Source of the DNA: Trametes villosa
Taxonomy: Eukaryota; Basidiomycota; Agaricomycetes; Polyporales; Polyporaceae
Direction of reading: 5' to 3'
NCBI GenBank assembly: GCA_002964805.2
Contig: PUDQ02000048.1
Location: forward strand, 1 to 64,000
Length of the DNA: 64,000 nt
Shown: positions 45,653 through 57,551 of the stretch, in pieces
Layout of the letters: each line of letters starts with the position of its first letter
Position numbering within the stretch: the stretch's first letter is position 1
Notes under the pieces: generated by a model
What the model was told of the DNA's origin: nothing
Database searches by the model: none
Seen by the model: only the letters and a program-made list of their open reading frames with translations
Position numbers and translations under genes: made by a program

Positions 45653-47441
45653 CTGTGGGAGGAGTCACAGGTAAACTGTGGGGCAGCTAATATGCGGTTT
45701 CCAAGGTCGGATACTCGTCATACAGCATACCCAGCAGGCTCTGTGTCGCCTCCCACTAGTGCACCACTGTTGTATAGGCTCTGTGTATAGTAATGGGCGT
45801 ACCTGAGCGTCTGTAATGAAGCGGGCGCACTCGCCGGCGCGATGGGGGAGAAGAGGGAGATGGAGCTATCTTGTCTGCCTGTGTTCTTATATTGACGCAG
45901 ACAATAGCGACGTGCACACAGTGACTGTATGCAGCATTAGCCACGCCGATCGGTGATATCCTGAACAACAATGACCTACTCAATGACGACAGCCTAGTTA
46001 TGGCGGGGTAGGCACAATGCGGCGGTTTAGCCAACACATCGTTCAGCCGAGCTAGCCATGCCATTGTTAGCTGATAATGAGCTGCGGACGCCACAGGCTT
46101 CTCACCGAGCGAGTTGCCTTCCATTGTCCCAGGCCCGATCGCTCAAGATTGCGACTAGGTACTGACGCACTAGCGCATGGACTGGCGGGCCCCAGCCTGC
46201 TAGCTTTGTGACGGCGGGGCCTTCGGACCGTCCCGAACAGAGACCTCGGTGGTACCGGGATCCGCGGGGCGCGTGAGGGCGTGCACGGGCGAATAATGCG
46301 TGCCCCTGAGACTGAATGCAAAGGGGGTAAGCATGGATTAGTACGCGGTATAGACACGGTCATGGATCAAAGAGAGAGAGAAGGCGTCAGGGATGTACAC
46401 TACTTACAACGAAGATACCGTTCGAGATCAGCTCCACGGACCTACTTGGCGAGGCCAACGCCGAGAACACTCCCGCTGCGGATGTGCCCTGCGGCGAGCA
46501 TGACGGCCGTGCGGAGCCACCCCTTCATAATTCACGCGCGGCGCGGGCGCAATTGCGTAGCGTCGGCAGTTGCGGCGGCGGCGGCGTCCTCGCTCGTGAG
46601 CCACGCACGACGCGCGCGCGGTTGTGCAGTGTCGGCGGAGGCGGCGGCGGGTTCGCTTGTGAGCCAGGCGTGGTGCGGGTTTGCGTAGTGTCGGCGGGGG
46701 CGGCGGCGGAGGCGTGCTCGTGAGCCACCCGGCGTGGTTGTGTAGCGTCGGCGCTCCCGCCGGTGCATGCGCGTGGGGCGATCGTGGCCGTGTAGAACAG
46801 TGGCCTGCGGCAGAGCGCACAGCAGCCGGAGTCTGGCGAAGACAAGGGCGAAGGCGGAAACGAGCGTCTGAACGCTATAGGGGCCCACCGACGTGTGCAT
46901 CACACTTGTACGACGAGGGTAAGTGGCTCAACGTAAAGTGATGCCAACAGTGCCGAGAGGGTGCTCACCGTACTGCCCGTGCTCACACTCGAACTCCACC
47001 ATGAGTTGGTCTGTGATCGCCCAGATGTCCTCTTAGCTCTGGTACTGGGTAAAGAAAAGGGCGCCGCTCACCGATTATCATCGGTTGTACCCGGACGCAT
47101 TTCACAGGGCGTTATGATCTGCAGCCGGAAGTGGTCAATGAGGGAGGTAATGCTAGGCGCACGCGGCATCTTTGTCAGACGTAAGTCCACCGAGATGACT
47201 GCGAGCGTGCTGGAAATCTAGCTGTGATTAGGAAGCATACCTGCCAACTCCCGAGACGGTAAACCTTTCATTCATCAAGTAGACGAGTACCAAACAGCTA
47301 TAGATCATAGTCGATCGGTATAAAAGGAAATACCTGTAGTCGCTCTTGAGGAAAGTCGGTTAATAGACTGTGCAAGCTATGTAAGATAGACATCAGCATT
47401 CCGCCACTTCGCCAGAGTTCCGAGTGCACCTCGGGCATACC
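45653..47441. other. Gene-poor region with a minisatellite
   Basis: The missing first exon of the dioxygenase gene may lie here. On the minus strand near 46.96-47.22 kb two short stretches look coding (ITDQLMVEFECEHGQY and MPRAPSITSLIDHFRLQI), but they could not be joined in phase. The GC-rich tandem repeat at 46553-46760 yields several false open frames. Confidence 0.4.
46553..46760. repeat. GC-rich minisatellite, about 3.5 units of 57-69 bp
   Basis: Units begin near 46553, 46622, 46681 and 46738 with TTGYGTAG-like starts followed by GTGTCGGCGG, a (GGC)n stretch and CTCGTGAGCCA. The unit size varies with the length of the GGC tract. Confidence 0.75.
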
Positions 47442-48485
47442 TCAAAACTTCTGCCTCTTGTAAGGCGACGGCGCTGCATCTTCTCCATGCACGTCCTCAT
47501 CTCCGGGGGCCATGAAGCTAGGTCGCTTCACATGGGTCTTAGGGATGGCGAAGGGTGGTTGGTGGATCGGGGGTTGCAGAGCAGGATTTAACCTTAGAGG
47601 AACGGACCGTACAGGCGACGGTGGAGGTGCCGGCGTGATGAACAGAGGAATGTGCTTGCTCAGCCGCCCAGGCGAGTGTACACTCTCCGTAGAGAACGCT
47701 CGAGCCACGGGGTGCGGTAGGTGAACATCTAGGCCGGTGATTGAGTCGAGGCGTTGGCGAGCGACGTCGTTCTCGAGGGATATCTGTGCAGCTTCAAGCT
47801 TGACAGATCGATTTGTGATCCTGGATGCCAAATCGACATTCTCAGTACTCACCTCTGCGCTGGAAGAATCGACCAGGAAGGAGTTTTCTAGCATGGACAA
47901 CGAGCCGGACGAATCTTGATTGTGGAGCTTGGGGGGTGTTACCGGGGGTGTCGGCGTGAGGATATGCCTCCTTGAGCGATAGCGCGAGCGGTGGCTCACA
48001 CCCGTACTGCTGGAGTCGATGTACCAGGTGCGAGGGATCGACGGATCCTCCTGGTCAATGTGTTCGTTGTCGCCATACGTGTCGCGTGTCGGCCTAAGCG
48101 TGGAGACTGCGGGCTGCTTCTTCACGGTGACTCGCAAGATCTTCGGTACAGGGGGAAGCCCACTTTCGTATGCGAAATCCCGGACTTTGACGCAGTGTGA
48201 GGTGAGGAGAGTGCTGTGATTCTCGTACTTGTCGGCGTCGTTCGATGAGAGGAGCGCGGATGCCGCGGAGAGTCCAACATCCTGCACGGGAAGCATGAGT
48301 ACCGTGAGCTGTTCCCCACGAACAGGTACCTCGTCACTCACGAATGGAGCGTGATTGTGCTCGTGGCCGTGCTGGCGGTCGGCGAGTACACCTTCGTTCG
48401 GCATGCCAAGGCTCGAAACGTTTGAGGACACTGCACTCATTGGACGGCCGGATTTGTCCAGATTCACTATCGTAGCACAATCCAT
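47442..48485 (-). CDS. Hypothetical protein, Ser/Pro-rich, single exon
   Basis: This is an uninterrupted 347-codon frame. I do not recognise the family. The central part has basic clusters (SRYRSRRHILTPTPP), and the protein ends SPYKRQKF, which could act as a nuclear-localisation signal. Two segments (LLTSHCVKVRDFAYES and VKLEAAQISLENDVARQRL) look structured; the second is helical. Composition is not that of a random GC-rich frame, which supports coding. It lies in a gene-poor region between the dioxygenase gene and the transposon. Confidence 0.6.
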   Translation of the reverse strand: MDCATIVNLDKSGRPMSAVSSNVSSLGMPNEGVLADRQHGHEHNHAPFVSDEVPVRGEQLTVLMLPVQDVGLSAASALLSSNDADKYENHSTLLTSHCVKVRDFAYESGLPPVPKILRVTVKKQPAVSTLRPTRDTYGDNEHIDQEDPSIPRTWYIDSSSTGVSHRSRYRSRRHILTPTPPVTPPKLHNQDSSGSLSMLENSFLVDSSSAEVSTENVDLASRITNRSVKLEAAQISLENDVARQRLDSITGLDVHLPHPVARAFSTESVHSPGRLSKHIPLFITPAPPPSPVRSVPLRLNPALQPPIHQPPFAIPKTHVKRPSFMAPGDEDVHGEDAAPSPYKRQKF

Positions 48486-51400
48486 TGAGACCGATAGAAA
48501 CTCGCAAACAGCTAGTAAGCTCGACTCACTCGCGCGAGTTGAGTACTAGACTTGGTCGTAGGGAGACCGGTAGTGTAGGCTCAGGCCTTGAATTAGACGT
48601 GGCCGACACTCAGCGCTCAGAGCCTGTCCAGAGTGAGATAGTAGTCGCAGTCAGGATAGCTTTTAGTATAGGTCAAACTTCATAAGCGGAGACACTTGCC
48701 TGCCGATCGTCGTCGCCGAAGCTTCAAAGCTTCACAAATCGTAGAGAAGGCAATGAATGAAGCGCTGAAGCGGGATATGACTTCAGCGTGCGACATTCAT
48801 TGACAGCGCACAGCCACATCACCATCGAGGGACACATCGCTCAGCACCGTGGCCGTCTCACTCTTTACTCATATAATCATCACGCTCTGGTACTGAATCC
48901 ATCTTCCACTCTGAGGGCCTCCAATTCCCGCATTTTCCAGGCTGAAGTGCGCCTGGGGCTCTAAGAAATCGAGCCCCGCGTCAAGCGCCTGCACCGCCGG
49001 ATTCCGATTTCAAGTCTCAGGCGCATTCAATCCCTAGCTATGGGGTTCTGCGATCGCAGACTGCAAGTCCTCAGCGCAATTTCCTGGTTCAGCATTCCAG
49101 CCGTGGCTGGGGTTAGCCTCTCCTGGCCCCGCCGACGAAGCAGATCACTAGGCAGTGGCCTGCTTGCACCCGCCCATGCCTGGCAGTCCATGTACGCCGT
49201 CTCCCAGCTGTCTCCGGCTCGCCAAGAGCTGCCCTTTCTATTTGCAGCCCTCAACCCCGACGATCAAACCCCACCCCGCGAGCGCCTGCACCCGCCGGAG
49301 CCCTGCCGGAGAACTGGACCAGCTCCAGCCCCGTCAATGCAAGACAAGACCAACGCCGGGGCGCTCTAGTAAATGAGTGAACCGACCGTGCAGGCGGACG
49401 TCTGCGCCGCCCTGTACAAGCATATCGACCAGCTTTTGAGCGGTGTGGGCTTTTGCAGGCACACACAGCAGCGAGCTGCCCGCAAGCGCTACGATGGGGA
49501 CGCTCGCCCCCGTCCAGGCAGCATCCTGCACAACTCGAAGCATCCGCCGCAGTTCTCGACCCCTCTCGCATTGCCACGAGAAGCCCGATCGCGCGTGCCA
49601 AAGGACAAGGCCGCCTGATGAACACTCCGCCCGGAACGTCCTCAACACCGTGTAGTACAACACCCCACTCTTGTACGGCACGAGTTGGTGGCGTGCGGGG
49701 GACAGTAGGATGCACAGTGTTTTATATCGTGGTAAGTTTACAACTTCTCCCGAAACAGATGGCGCTCACTACAGCTATATCTCGCCTTCCCCCAGCCCTA
49801 AATCGACAACGCCCGCTCCCCAGCCGCGAGAGCATGCTTCAGTATCGTGCATGCTCACAATACTAGCCTCGGCGGGGGATAGTATCCCCCGCCGAGGCTC
49901 GCCGCCCAGGATGCGTTTCATAACCCCGAAAAGGCCTGGACTGCACACCCTCTCAACGCCGGAGAACGCGCGCACGCCCGCGTTCGCGCGCACGCTTCGC
50001 CTCGATGTACGCCACGCTCGAACGACGGTGTGGCTGCGCGCGCGAAGCCGCCGTCGACGTCCGGCCGCTGGGAACGACGCCCGGCCGCTGGCCACTTGTC
50101 TCCCGCCGGCAATCCGCCCTCCCGCCACTCCGCGCTTCCGTGCACGCTTGCCTGTTACCCCACGTGCTACAACAAGGTCCTATCTAGCGTCAGGCATGCT
50201 CCCAGCCGCTCCGAATGCAAACTGCGCTCACGGCGCGCACTCCACAGTCTGCCCGTCTCCGCCCTCGTGCACGGCCGCACGGCCGCTTCGCACTCCCCAA
50301 ACGCGTGGTACGGATCCTCCGCACTCTTTTCATCTCGTCTCCCTGCGCACAAACTCATCTGATGTCGTCTCTGTTCTGTACGCTCTCCCTCAGGCGGCCT
50401 CTCCTCCCGACAAAACATGTCCCCGCGCTCGCCTCGCCGCTCATCTCGCCGCTCGCCCCGCTGCTCGCCCCGCTCCGCGGTCACGATGCACAGCTCCTAC
50501 GCACCAGGGCGCATACATCCACCTCGTCCCAGCGCGATCGGCGCCAGAAAAATCGCGCCGATTGTGCGCCATTTCACGGGCGTGGCCGCGAGCAACATGC
50601 GCGTTCCGGCATGGTCGTGCGTCCGGCGGCGGCGCGACCTGGCATGGCTACTCGTGAGTGCTTTCTCCACTGTGTCCTGCATCGGGAGGGCGCGTGCTGA
50701 CGGTATGAAGGGTGGGATGCGTCCGGCGGCGTCGGACGGGCCCAAGAAAGTCGCATCTGCGTCGCAGGGCGCCGCGGATGCGCTCAGAATCACGACACGA
50801 GGCCTCCCTTTCCACATACGGGGTGGCTAACTACGAGCCCGCGAACGCGGCGACGATGGGCGGACGTTTTGTTGGGTGTCGTCGGATACGGCGCCGTCGT
50901 GCCTTGCCATCGCGGTCTGCCGTGCGCACCTCCAGTGCCGGCGGCCCGCATTCTGGAAGTGCGCCGCCGCGCTGCCGGGGTTCTGCAGGAGGGTGAGTGA
51001 GGACATCATCCGTGAATGTACGGTGGCCCACCGGGAAAGCAGATCCGCGCCACAACGCGAGCTGGGCGCGCAGCCGGTTGTGGACGGCGTCGACACCCCA
51101 CGCTCGTCGTCCGAGTTCGCATCCCGGCGACTCGGCGCGAAGAGTGCGCCGGGAAGGTACAGACACGCCGCCGGGGGGCTGTAGTATAAAGTGAGTAAGA
51201 GAAACAGGCGGTAGCGACTACCCGCGCGTCGAGAGCGTTGGCGTCGCGATGCACTGCAACGCCGCTCGCGCGAGCTGAACAAGGAAGGGAAAGGATCAGT
51301 ACAAACCGCCCGTGCAACAGGCCGATAAGGAAGGACAGGACACGATTGGGAGCTCGCTGAGTCGGTGTCGTGGCGGCCTCGGACTTGTGTCCACGGGCGT

Positions 51401-51488
51401 CGCAGCGCGGCGGACCACCTATCAGCGAGCGGCTGCATTTGCGAAGCGACTCTATCAGGCACTTGTGAGCGTAGTAACACCGATGATA
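48486..51488. other. 3-kb gene-poor region flanking the Plavaka transposon
   Basis: No gene is supported. A 115-codon minus-strand frame at 49334-49681 has a fairly protein-like stretch but is unrecognised. The long frames at 49671-50657 (+) and 50827-52011 (-) are Arg/Pro/Ser-rich frames from GC-rich DNA. A perfect palindrome lies at 49865-49899, and CGCCGCTCGCC-type short repeats occur near 50430-50475. Confidence 0.4.
49865..49899. repeat. Perfect inverted repeat, 17-bp arms, 1-nt centre
   Basis: The arm at 49865-49881 (starting AGCCTCGGCGG) is exactly complementary to 49883-49899, with a single G at 49882 between them. It could form a very stable hairpin or cruciform. Confidence 0.9.
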
Positions 51489-54400
51489 CTATGTATTCCA
51501 CTCCGGAACCGCGCGCCTCAGGCGTAGAAACATGTCCCCATCCACCGTGTCGATCACCAGGTAACTCGGCGTGTTTTGTTGGATATCCTTGAGTACCAGG
51601 GCGCCACGGACGATGGACTGAGCTGGAATGAAAATGGTGGCGGCCGGGCCAGGGCGCAGGCGGCAGAGTCCCAAGTCCTGGTCGATCTGCTTCCGGGTGT
51701 GGACGATCTCGAAGGGCTTGACAAGAGCAGTTGCATGTCGAACATCTTCGAAGGTGAAGATAAAGACAAGCTTGAGTTGTGCGAAAGCGATAGTGTCGTC
51801 GTCGAGCTGGTAAATCACGAAGTCGTATCTTGGCGCGTTCTGGAAACTGGGATTGCATCTGAGGTTGTCGGTGGCGAGGCGCCATGATACCGCTGATTCG
51901 TAGTTGACCTTGATATAGCGTGACTCGACGATCTGAAATCGGGTTAGAGCAGACGTCGTCCTGCATTCTGGACGACACCTCACCTCCTCTTCGGGTCGTA
52001 GCCAGATCCACTTCGCGTTTGGCCCTCTGGGAACCGATGAGTTCAGATACTGTTCCAGCCGGGCACGGAAGCGGGTGAAGTCCGTGTTGTCTCGATTTTC
52101 CTCCTCGAGGCTGGCTAGCGAAACCGCGGATTGCCGGGCACCCAGATAAACGTGGTTGAACTGATTATCATCGGTTCGGGAAGGGGCGGGAGGGGTTTCG
52201 GATGCGAGAAGCTGGTCGACGGTGTCTATGCGGGAGCGCAGGACCTTGCAGACGACCAAACGATGTTCGATCTGGGACACCTGTGCACAGTCAATGGAGA
52301 TCGCACCCTTCACTGACAAGCGTGTACAAGCTGACGCTGATCACTCACCTGTTGATCTGTGTCCTTGAAGTTCGTCTGCGTCTGGTAAATATCCTTCAAA
52401 GAGCCGTGCATATGTTCGAACGGCTTCGTATTGAAGTTCTTGGTGACCCCCTTGTTCACGATGTCGTCGATGAGGTGCTGATGGGTGTGGACCTTGGGGA
52501 AGTTCCAGTTCTTGTCCTCAAACTGACGTCCGTAGCTCTACGGAATAATATTTGGTCAATGTCAGATTTTACAAGCTTCTCAAGTCAGAAGCATCGCAAT
52601 GTATACCTGGATAGCTTCAGAAAATCTCACAAGCTCGGTCGCGTACATCTGAAGAGTATCCTGGGTCTGGACCTCTAGACCAGCCAGCATGTCAAGCACG
52701 ACGTAGCGGCGGATGCATTGTAGGAGCAGTCTCCCGCGCTTGCTCCTGTATTTCTGGATGACCTTGTAGCTGGCCTGAACGAGGACCTTCAAAGATATGT
52801 GAGTACGATTTACCCTATCAGAGTATAAACTTACTACCTTAGAGATGTCTTCATATTTACTTCCGTCAGCAAAATTGACCGCCACGACCGCCTTGAAGTG
52901 GTTTAGGTCAGGCCAAGATGGGACAGAGTCGAATCTGGTTATTCAGAATGTCAAGATATCTTAAGACCACGATCCGAAGCGCACTTACTGTGAGTTCACC
53001 TCCTCCATGGCCGTTCTCCCAAGCAGCTCTCGCACAACCCACTGGAATTGTGCAAAAAGATGGTCACTGAATAGACCGCCATGGTAGGAATGTAGCCTGT
53101 CCCAAGATAACGCCCGGTAGACGTTGCACCCTAGGACCTTCCAGAAAACATTCTATATCGTGACTGAGTGTCGTTCGTTGAGGACATCATATGATACTAC
53201 GAGAACCTACTTCAACTGGACGTAGCCCTAAGGGCTGAAGCAAGTTGTTCATGGCTTCTTGTGTCAGGTCGTCCTTTTGCGCAACTAAGTCTTCCGCAAG
53301 CTTCGGATCGCGTGGCGGCCAGAGTGGACGCATGCCCAGAATGTTTTGTTCACCCTGAGGGACAAGGCATACAGGGCAAGGACATAGCCCATTGAGCCCA
53401 CGAGTGAGCGCCATCATCGATCTAATATAGTATGACAATGAGTCCTTCGCACCGGCAGCAAATGTTTTACCAGACAACATACTGCTCCTCATAATCTGCC
53501 ACAAGCATCAGGACGACGGGATAGAGGGTGCGGATAACCCCATCACCACATTCAACCCTGTATCCGGTCTTGGCATATTTTGCGACGTCGGCGAGCAGGT
53601 ACCAGAAGGCCTTGTGCCAGACGATACGCTTGTGCGTGGTGAAGCCATGCTTTCCCTCCTCCTCTTCGTCTTCCACCTGTTTCTAATATATCAGACGCAT
53701 GAACCATCATAGGAAGAAAAGCTTACGATCGGCAGAAAGCCCACAACCTGCATCCCACCGTACTTCTCGCTGTTACGGAGTTCGGCAGGAAGGTTCATGC
53801 AGCGCGCCATGATCGGGTAACCCTTCTGGCTTCCGAACGAGGACAAACGAGTTTTGTCGGCGTAGAGGGAGTAGTATAAACCGTGTCCACCCTCGGGAAT
53901 CTCCGACTACAACGCACCGTGGAATATGCTTAGTATAGTACGTTCTACCACATAATGACATGCCCAAGTACCTCTGCATCCCACATGCCGTCCGCAGTCT
54001 CCGGATCGTCTATCACCCGCTGCCAGGAACTGCCGTCATACTTGTACTTGCGGCGTGCGTGCCAGTTGAATTGACGGCAAAGGATGGGGTCCTTGACCAA
54101 CGAGAGACCCCACTCGAACAGTGGTCGAAATCGCACAGAGTACTTGCGTATCGTCCCCATGTACTTCACCTCGAATGTAGCCGATTTGTACTACGAAACC
54201 TTCAGTATCATACATTTAGGCGAACAACATAGATTGACAGACGTTCGGCGACTCGCCCGACGCCACCTCCCATGCGTGTTTCACGTCGCTGTACGACTCG
54301 AACGTGAAGTTCGCCGGATCATCGACGATCCGCTTGACGATCTCCAGCAGGCTCGTGACCTGCTCTTGACTGAGCCCGGCCTGCGACGTGAACGCGGCGA

Positions 54401-55233
54401 ACTCGTAGTCGGCGGGAGTCCTGAAGGGATCATGTGGCGCCCGTGTGAGCTTGGTATGATCCATGGGTTTGAGCGGTGGTTTCGAATTGTAGTCCTCGAA
54501 ATGTGCGATCTCAGGTGGTTGGCTGGAGCGGGGGTGGTGGACGGTGAGGAAGTCGTCGGCGCGAAGATCGGCGGGGGCGTTGTGGAGGATAGGTGGACGG
54601 AAGGAGGGCAAGTCGAGTTTGTTGGGGGCCTGATCGGCAGGTTCGAGCGGGGCATCGACGAAGACGGCTGTCAGAGGCCCGTTGCTCTCTTGAGACGGTT
54701 CGATATCGGGCACGTCCTCTACCGACACCGAACCTTCATGACTAGCATGAGTACCCACAGCAAATCGCTATCAAGGACACTCACGGCGATGGCGCAGATC
54801 GTCGATGATGGCCGCGTCGTGAGTGACATCGTGCACGACGACTGAAGGACCTCGATGAGCCTCCTCATATCGGGATCGACGGCTCGATACGCACCATTCG
54901 TGACCATTCGCGGTGGCGGTGGCGCTTCAACGCCCGATCCCGACGCAACCGGTGCAGCCGCCGCCTCCGCCGCCGCCGCCGCCTCCGCTGCCTCCGCCGG
55001 GGGTACCGCGGCGGCTGTCTGAGCTATAAACATGCTCTCAGCACGAGTGACTGGGAATTGTGTGCATGATGCGTACCAGCGCGTAGACGGTCAACGAGAT
55101 CCTGCGCGGCTTCACCGATTCGCCTGCGCTTGTGGCATGAGCGCATGTGGGTGGACATACCGGTTACCTTGTAAGGATCGCCGCATTGGGGGCAGAGTTC
55201 CATCAGGCTGGACGCCTTTCTCCCTCGCGCCAT
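51489..55233 (-). CDS. Plavaka-type DNA transposase, apparently intact
   Basis: Fourteen exons are proposed, 5' to 3': 55077-55233, 54895-55023, 54785-54841, 54243-54733, 53972-54190, 53727-53906, 53483-53676, 53211-53421, 52989-53152, 52838-52934, 52607-52786, 52349-52537, 51984-52280 and 51489-51932, giving about 1002 aa with no stop codon or frameshift. The N-terminus has a C2H2-type finger (CPQCGDPYKVTGMSTHMRSC). Family hallmarks are YADKTRLSSFGSQKGYPIMA, WHKAFWYLLADVAKYAKTGY, GLCPCPVCLVPQ, DRLHSYHGGLFSDHLF, KGVTKNFNTKPFEHMHGSLK and a C-terminal RYDFVIYQ...IVRGALVLKD region. Exons 2-3 are the least certain splices. The enzyme would excise and insert its element by DDE chemistry. Terminal repeats were not identified. 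Confidence 0.88.
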
Positions 55234-55935
55234 GATAGAGATGTCGGACGCGAGTGGATACCGAGGATGGAGGGATGCAAGCTGACGGTAAGTCTGAAGT
55301 GACGTTAGACTTAGGCCAATCGACAAGTTGCTATGATGCGGATTGTGACTCACAGCGGACCCTCAGATCGACCAGAAAGCAAGACTACAGCAGCAAATAG
55401 ATACAGAGGTGCAGATGTACAGCGGAGTATGAGGAAGAAGAGGTAACCGATCGTTGAGCTCTGCCTCAGCACTACCCCAGACGATGCTATCGCGATGCTT
55501 CCCGCGATCACTCGATCGTCGCGATAGGGAGGTACCACTCCCGAGTCATGCCCGAGGGAATCCGGATCTCCCAGGCACCCGCAGCTGGCATCCGGATGGG
55601 CGCTCCTGTGCCGGGGAGGCCTCCCGGGAAGCGCTCGGATCTCGGGCCTCCCTCCCGGGCGCCTCCAGGGGGCCTCGGGGAAGATCCCGAGGAGGCAGGA
55701 GGGCAGCTCGAGATTAGCGCCCTCGGGAGGCGCCTGAGATTTCTCCGACATGCGGCCACAGCGGAGAGTAGATCTACTGTCGGAGTCTGAATGCGATAAG
55801 ATAAACGCGTGGAATACTACTCAACCAAATCCGCTGCTCGTTTCGGAGTCCGTCTTGCTCTTGACCGCCATTCCGCTCGCCTTGCTGCATTCCTGGCTCG
55901 CTGGTTCTGACCCTAGCCTGCGGCGCGGAGACAGC
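55234..55935. other. Flank of the transposase gene and transporter promoter
   Basis: No gene is seen. It contains a GC-rich block of near-palindromic motifs at 55490-55745. An in-frame ATG at 55750 would extend the transporter N-terminus but is not preferred. Confidence 0.45.
55490..55745. repeat. GC-rich block related in motif content to 39700-40060
   Basis: CCTCCCGGG, CCTCGGG, CCCGAGGAGGC and CATCCGGATG-type motifs recur. It lies between the transposase start and the transporter gene. Confidence 0.4.
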
Positions 55936-57551
55936 ATGAAATCGCCGTTCCTTAGTCCACACTCCCCGGCGGAGTTGGGGGTCCGGCAGCACTCGGGTTA
56001 CTTCGACCTCCCTCGCGCCCATCATGCTTCACTCTTCGCTTGGAATCCCCATTCACCAAGCCATGCCACGTATGGGTTGGGATCGGTCGTAGACGGCTTT
56101 GAGGGCTCTGTTGAGCTGCAGTATCCGTCTCTCTCGACCGGGCAGTGCAGGGACTCTCCGACTATGTTGCAGTCAAGATTCGGACATTCTCCGAGGCAAC
56201 GCGCCGTCTTTCCGAGGGACATCACATTCACCCCCGCTTTCGACCTTGCCCCGTCTCCGCGTCTTTCTCAGAGCGGACTACCCTCGCCGTCTCTGCCGGT
56301 GGTCGCCCCTGAAGCTCCAGCCTCAGCCCAGCCAACGCGCATGAGGACCGCCCGGCGAGTGGGCCGGACGTCCCCCCGTTCTGGGATGCGCTCGGAGGTC
56401 TTCTGGCTGTCGTTGTACTTTGCGTTTAACCTCGGCTTGACTCTCTACAACAAGGGCGTGCTGGTGCGCTTCCCGTATCCCTACACACTAACGGCGGTAC
56501 ACGCTCTCTGTGGTAGCCTCGGAGGATTCGTGCTTAGGCGGAGGAAGCTCTACACGCCGGCGAGTCTGGATGCAAAAAGCTACGCTGTGCTTGCGGCGTT
56601 CAGCGTGCTTTACGCGGTCAACATCGCGGTCAGCAACATCTCGTTACACCTCGTAACAGTCCCGGTACGTAGACATATTGAAGTGACATGTGTAGCGTTC
56701 TCATGTTGTTCTAGTTCCACCAAGTCGTGCGGGCCGCGACACCTATATTCACCACCTTCCTTTCGGCTGTGATTCTCGGAACACGGCTCAGCACTGAACG
56801 GCTGGTAGCGTTGACACCGGTCATGCTCGGCGTCGTCCTCGCGTATGTTATTCGTTAGGATCCACAACTCTCCTGCTGATGATCTGCCACAGCACATACG
56901 GCGACTACTACTTCACGTACATGGGCCTCCTACTAACTCTGCTCGGCGCGGTCCTGGCTGCCCTGAAAACAATCTACACCAACATCCTGCAATCTAGGCC
57001 CACGTCATCCGCCACCAAACTTACAGACCAGACTGGCCCGCATAAACTGGCGACGACCCTCGTCGTACCGCTGCCACTGCATCTGCACCCTCTCGATCTG
57101 CTCACACGCATGTCCCCCCTCGCATTCGTCCAATGTGTCGCGTACGCGTACCTCTCCGGGGAGTTCGCGCGGATACGTGATGGCGCCTCCAGTAATGCCG
57201 TGCCTACCATCGGGTGGTGGCATGTCCTCCTGCTCCTCGGCAACGGGTGTATCGCGTTCGGCCTGAACGTCGTCAGTTTCACCGCGAATGGCAAGGTCGG
57301 CGCGCTGAACATGACCGTCGCAGGTATGTTCTTCTGTCGAATTATTTCACTTGGTACTCACGAAGTGATGCTGGTCAGCGAACGTCAAGCAGGTGCTGAC
57401 AATCGTGCTCGCGGTCGCCGTCTTCGACCTCACGATTTCGCGTGTCAACGCGCTCGGCATCGTGGTCACCCTCCTCGGCGGGGCGTGGTACGCGGGCGTC
57501 GAGTATCAAGCCAAAGCGCGGGCAACGACGGCGCGGCTGTCTGGAGCGTAG
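55936..57551 (+). CDS. Triose-phosphate/nucleotide-sugar transporter family protein
   Basis: Four exons are proposed (55936-56664, 56715-56842, 56893-57323, 57379-57551), giving 486 aa. The first 140 or so residues are Ser/Pro-rich and probably cytosolic. The rest is a drug/metabolite-transporter fold with about ten membrane helices and TPT-family motifs: FWLSLYFAFNLGLTLYNKGV, YPYTLTAVHALCGSLGGF, NISLHLVTVPFHQVVRAATP and ALKTIYTNILQS. The last helices contain VSFTANGKVGALNMTVAANV. Fungal members exchange sugar phosphates or nucleotide sugars across Golgi or ER membranes; the exact substrate cannot be assigned. The start at 55936 (MKSPFLSPHSP) was chosen over an upstream in-frame ATG. Confidence 0.92.

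Noticed and set aside
46428..46903. Open frames with repeated WLTSE...AAAA protein units
   Set aside because: They arise from translating the GC-rich minisatellite. No other coding evidence.
49671..50657. 328-codon plus-strand open frame
   Set aside because: Very rich in Arg, Pro, Ser and Thr, with no structure-like segments and no splice partners. Likely chance in GC-rich repetitive DNA.
50827..52011. 394-codon minus-strand open frame
   Set aside because: It overlaps the last exons of the Plavaka transposase in another frame, and its composition is Arg/Pro-rich. It is a shadow.
43782..55233. KDZ-class transposon carrying the Tet-like gene
   Set aside because: The only transposase found has Plavaka hallmarks. 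No KDZ transposase motifs were seen, so the usual KDZ-Tet linkage is not claimed here.
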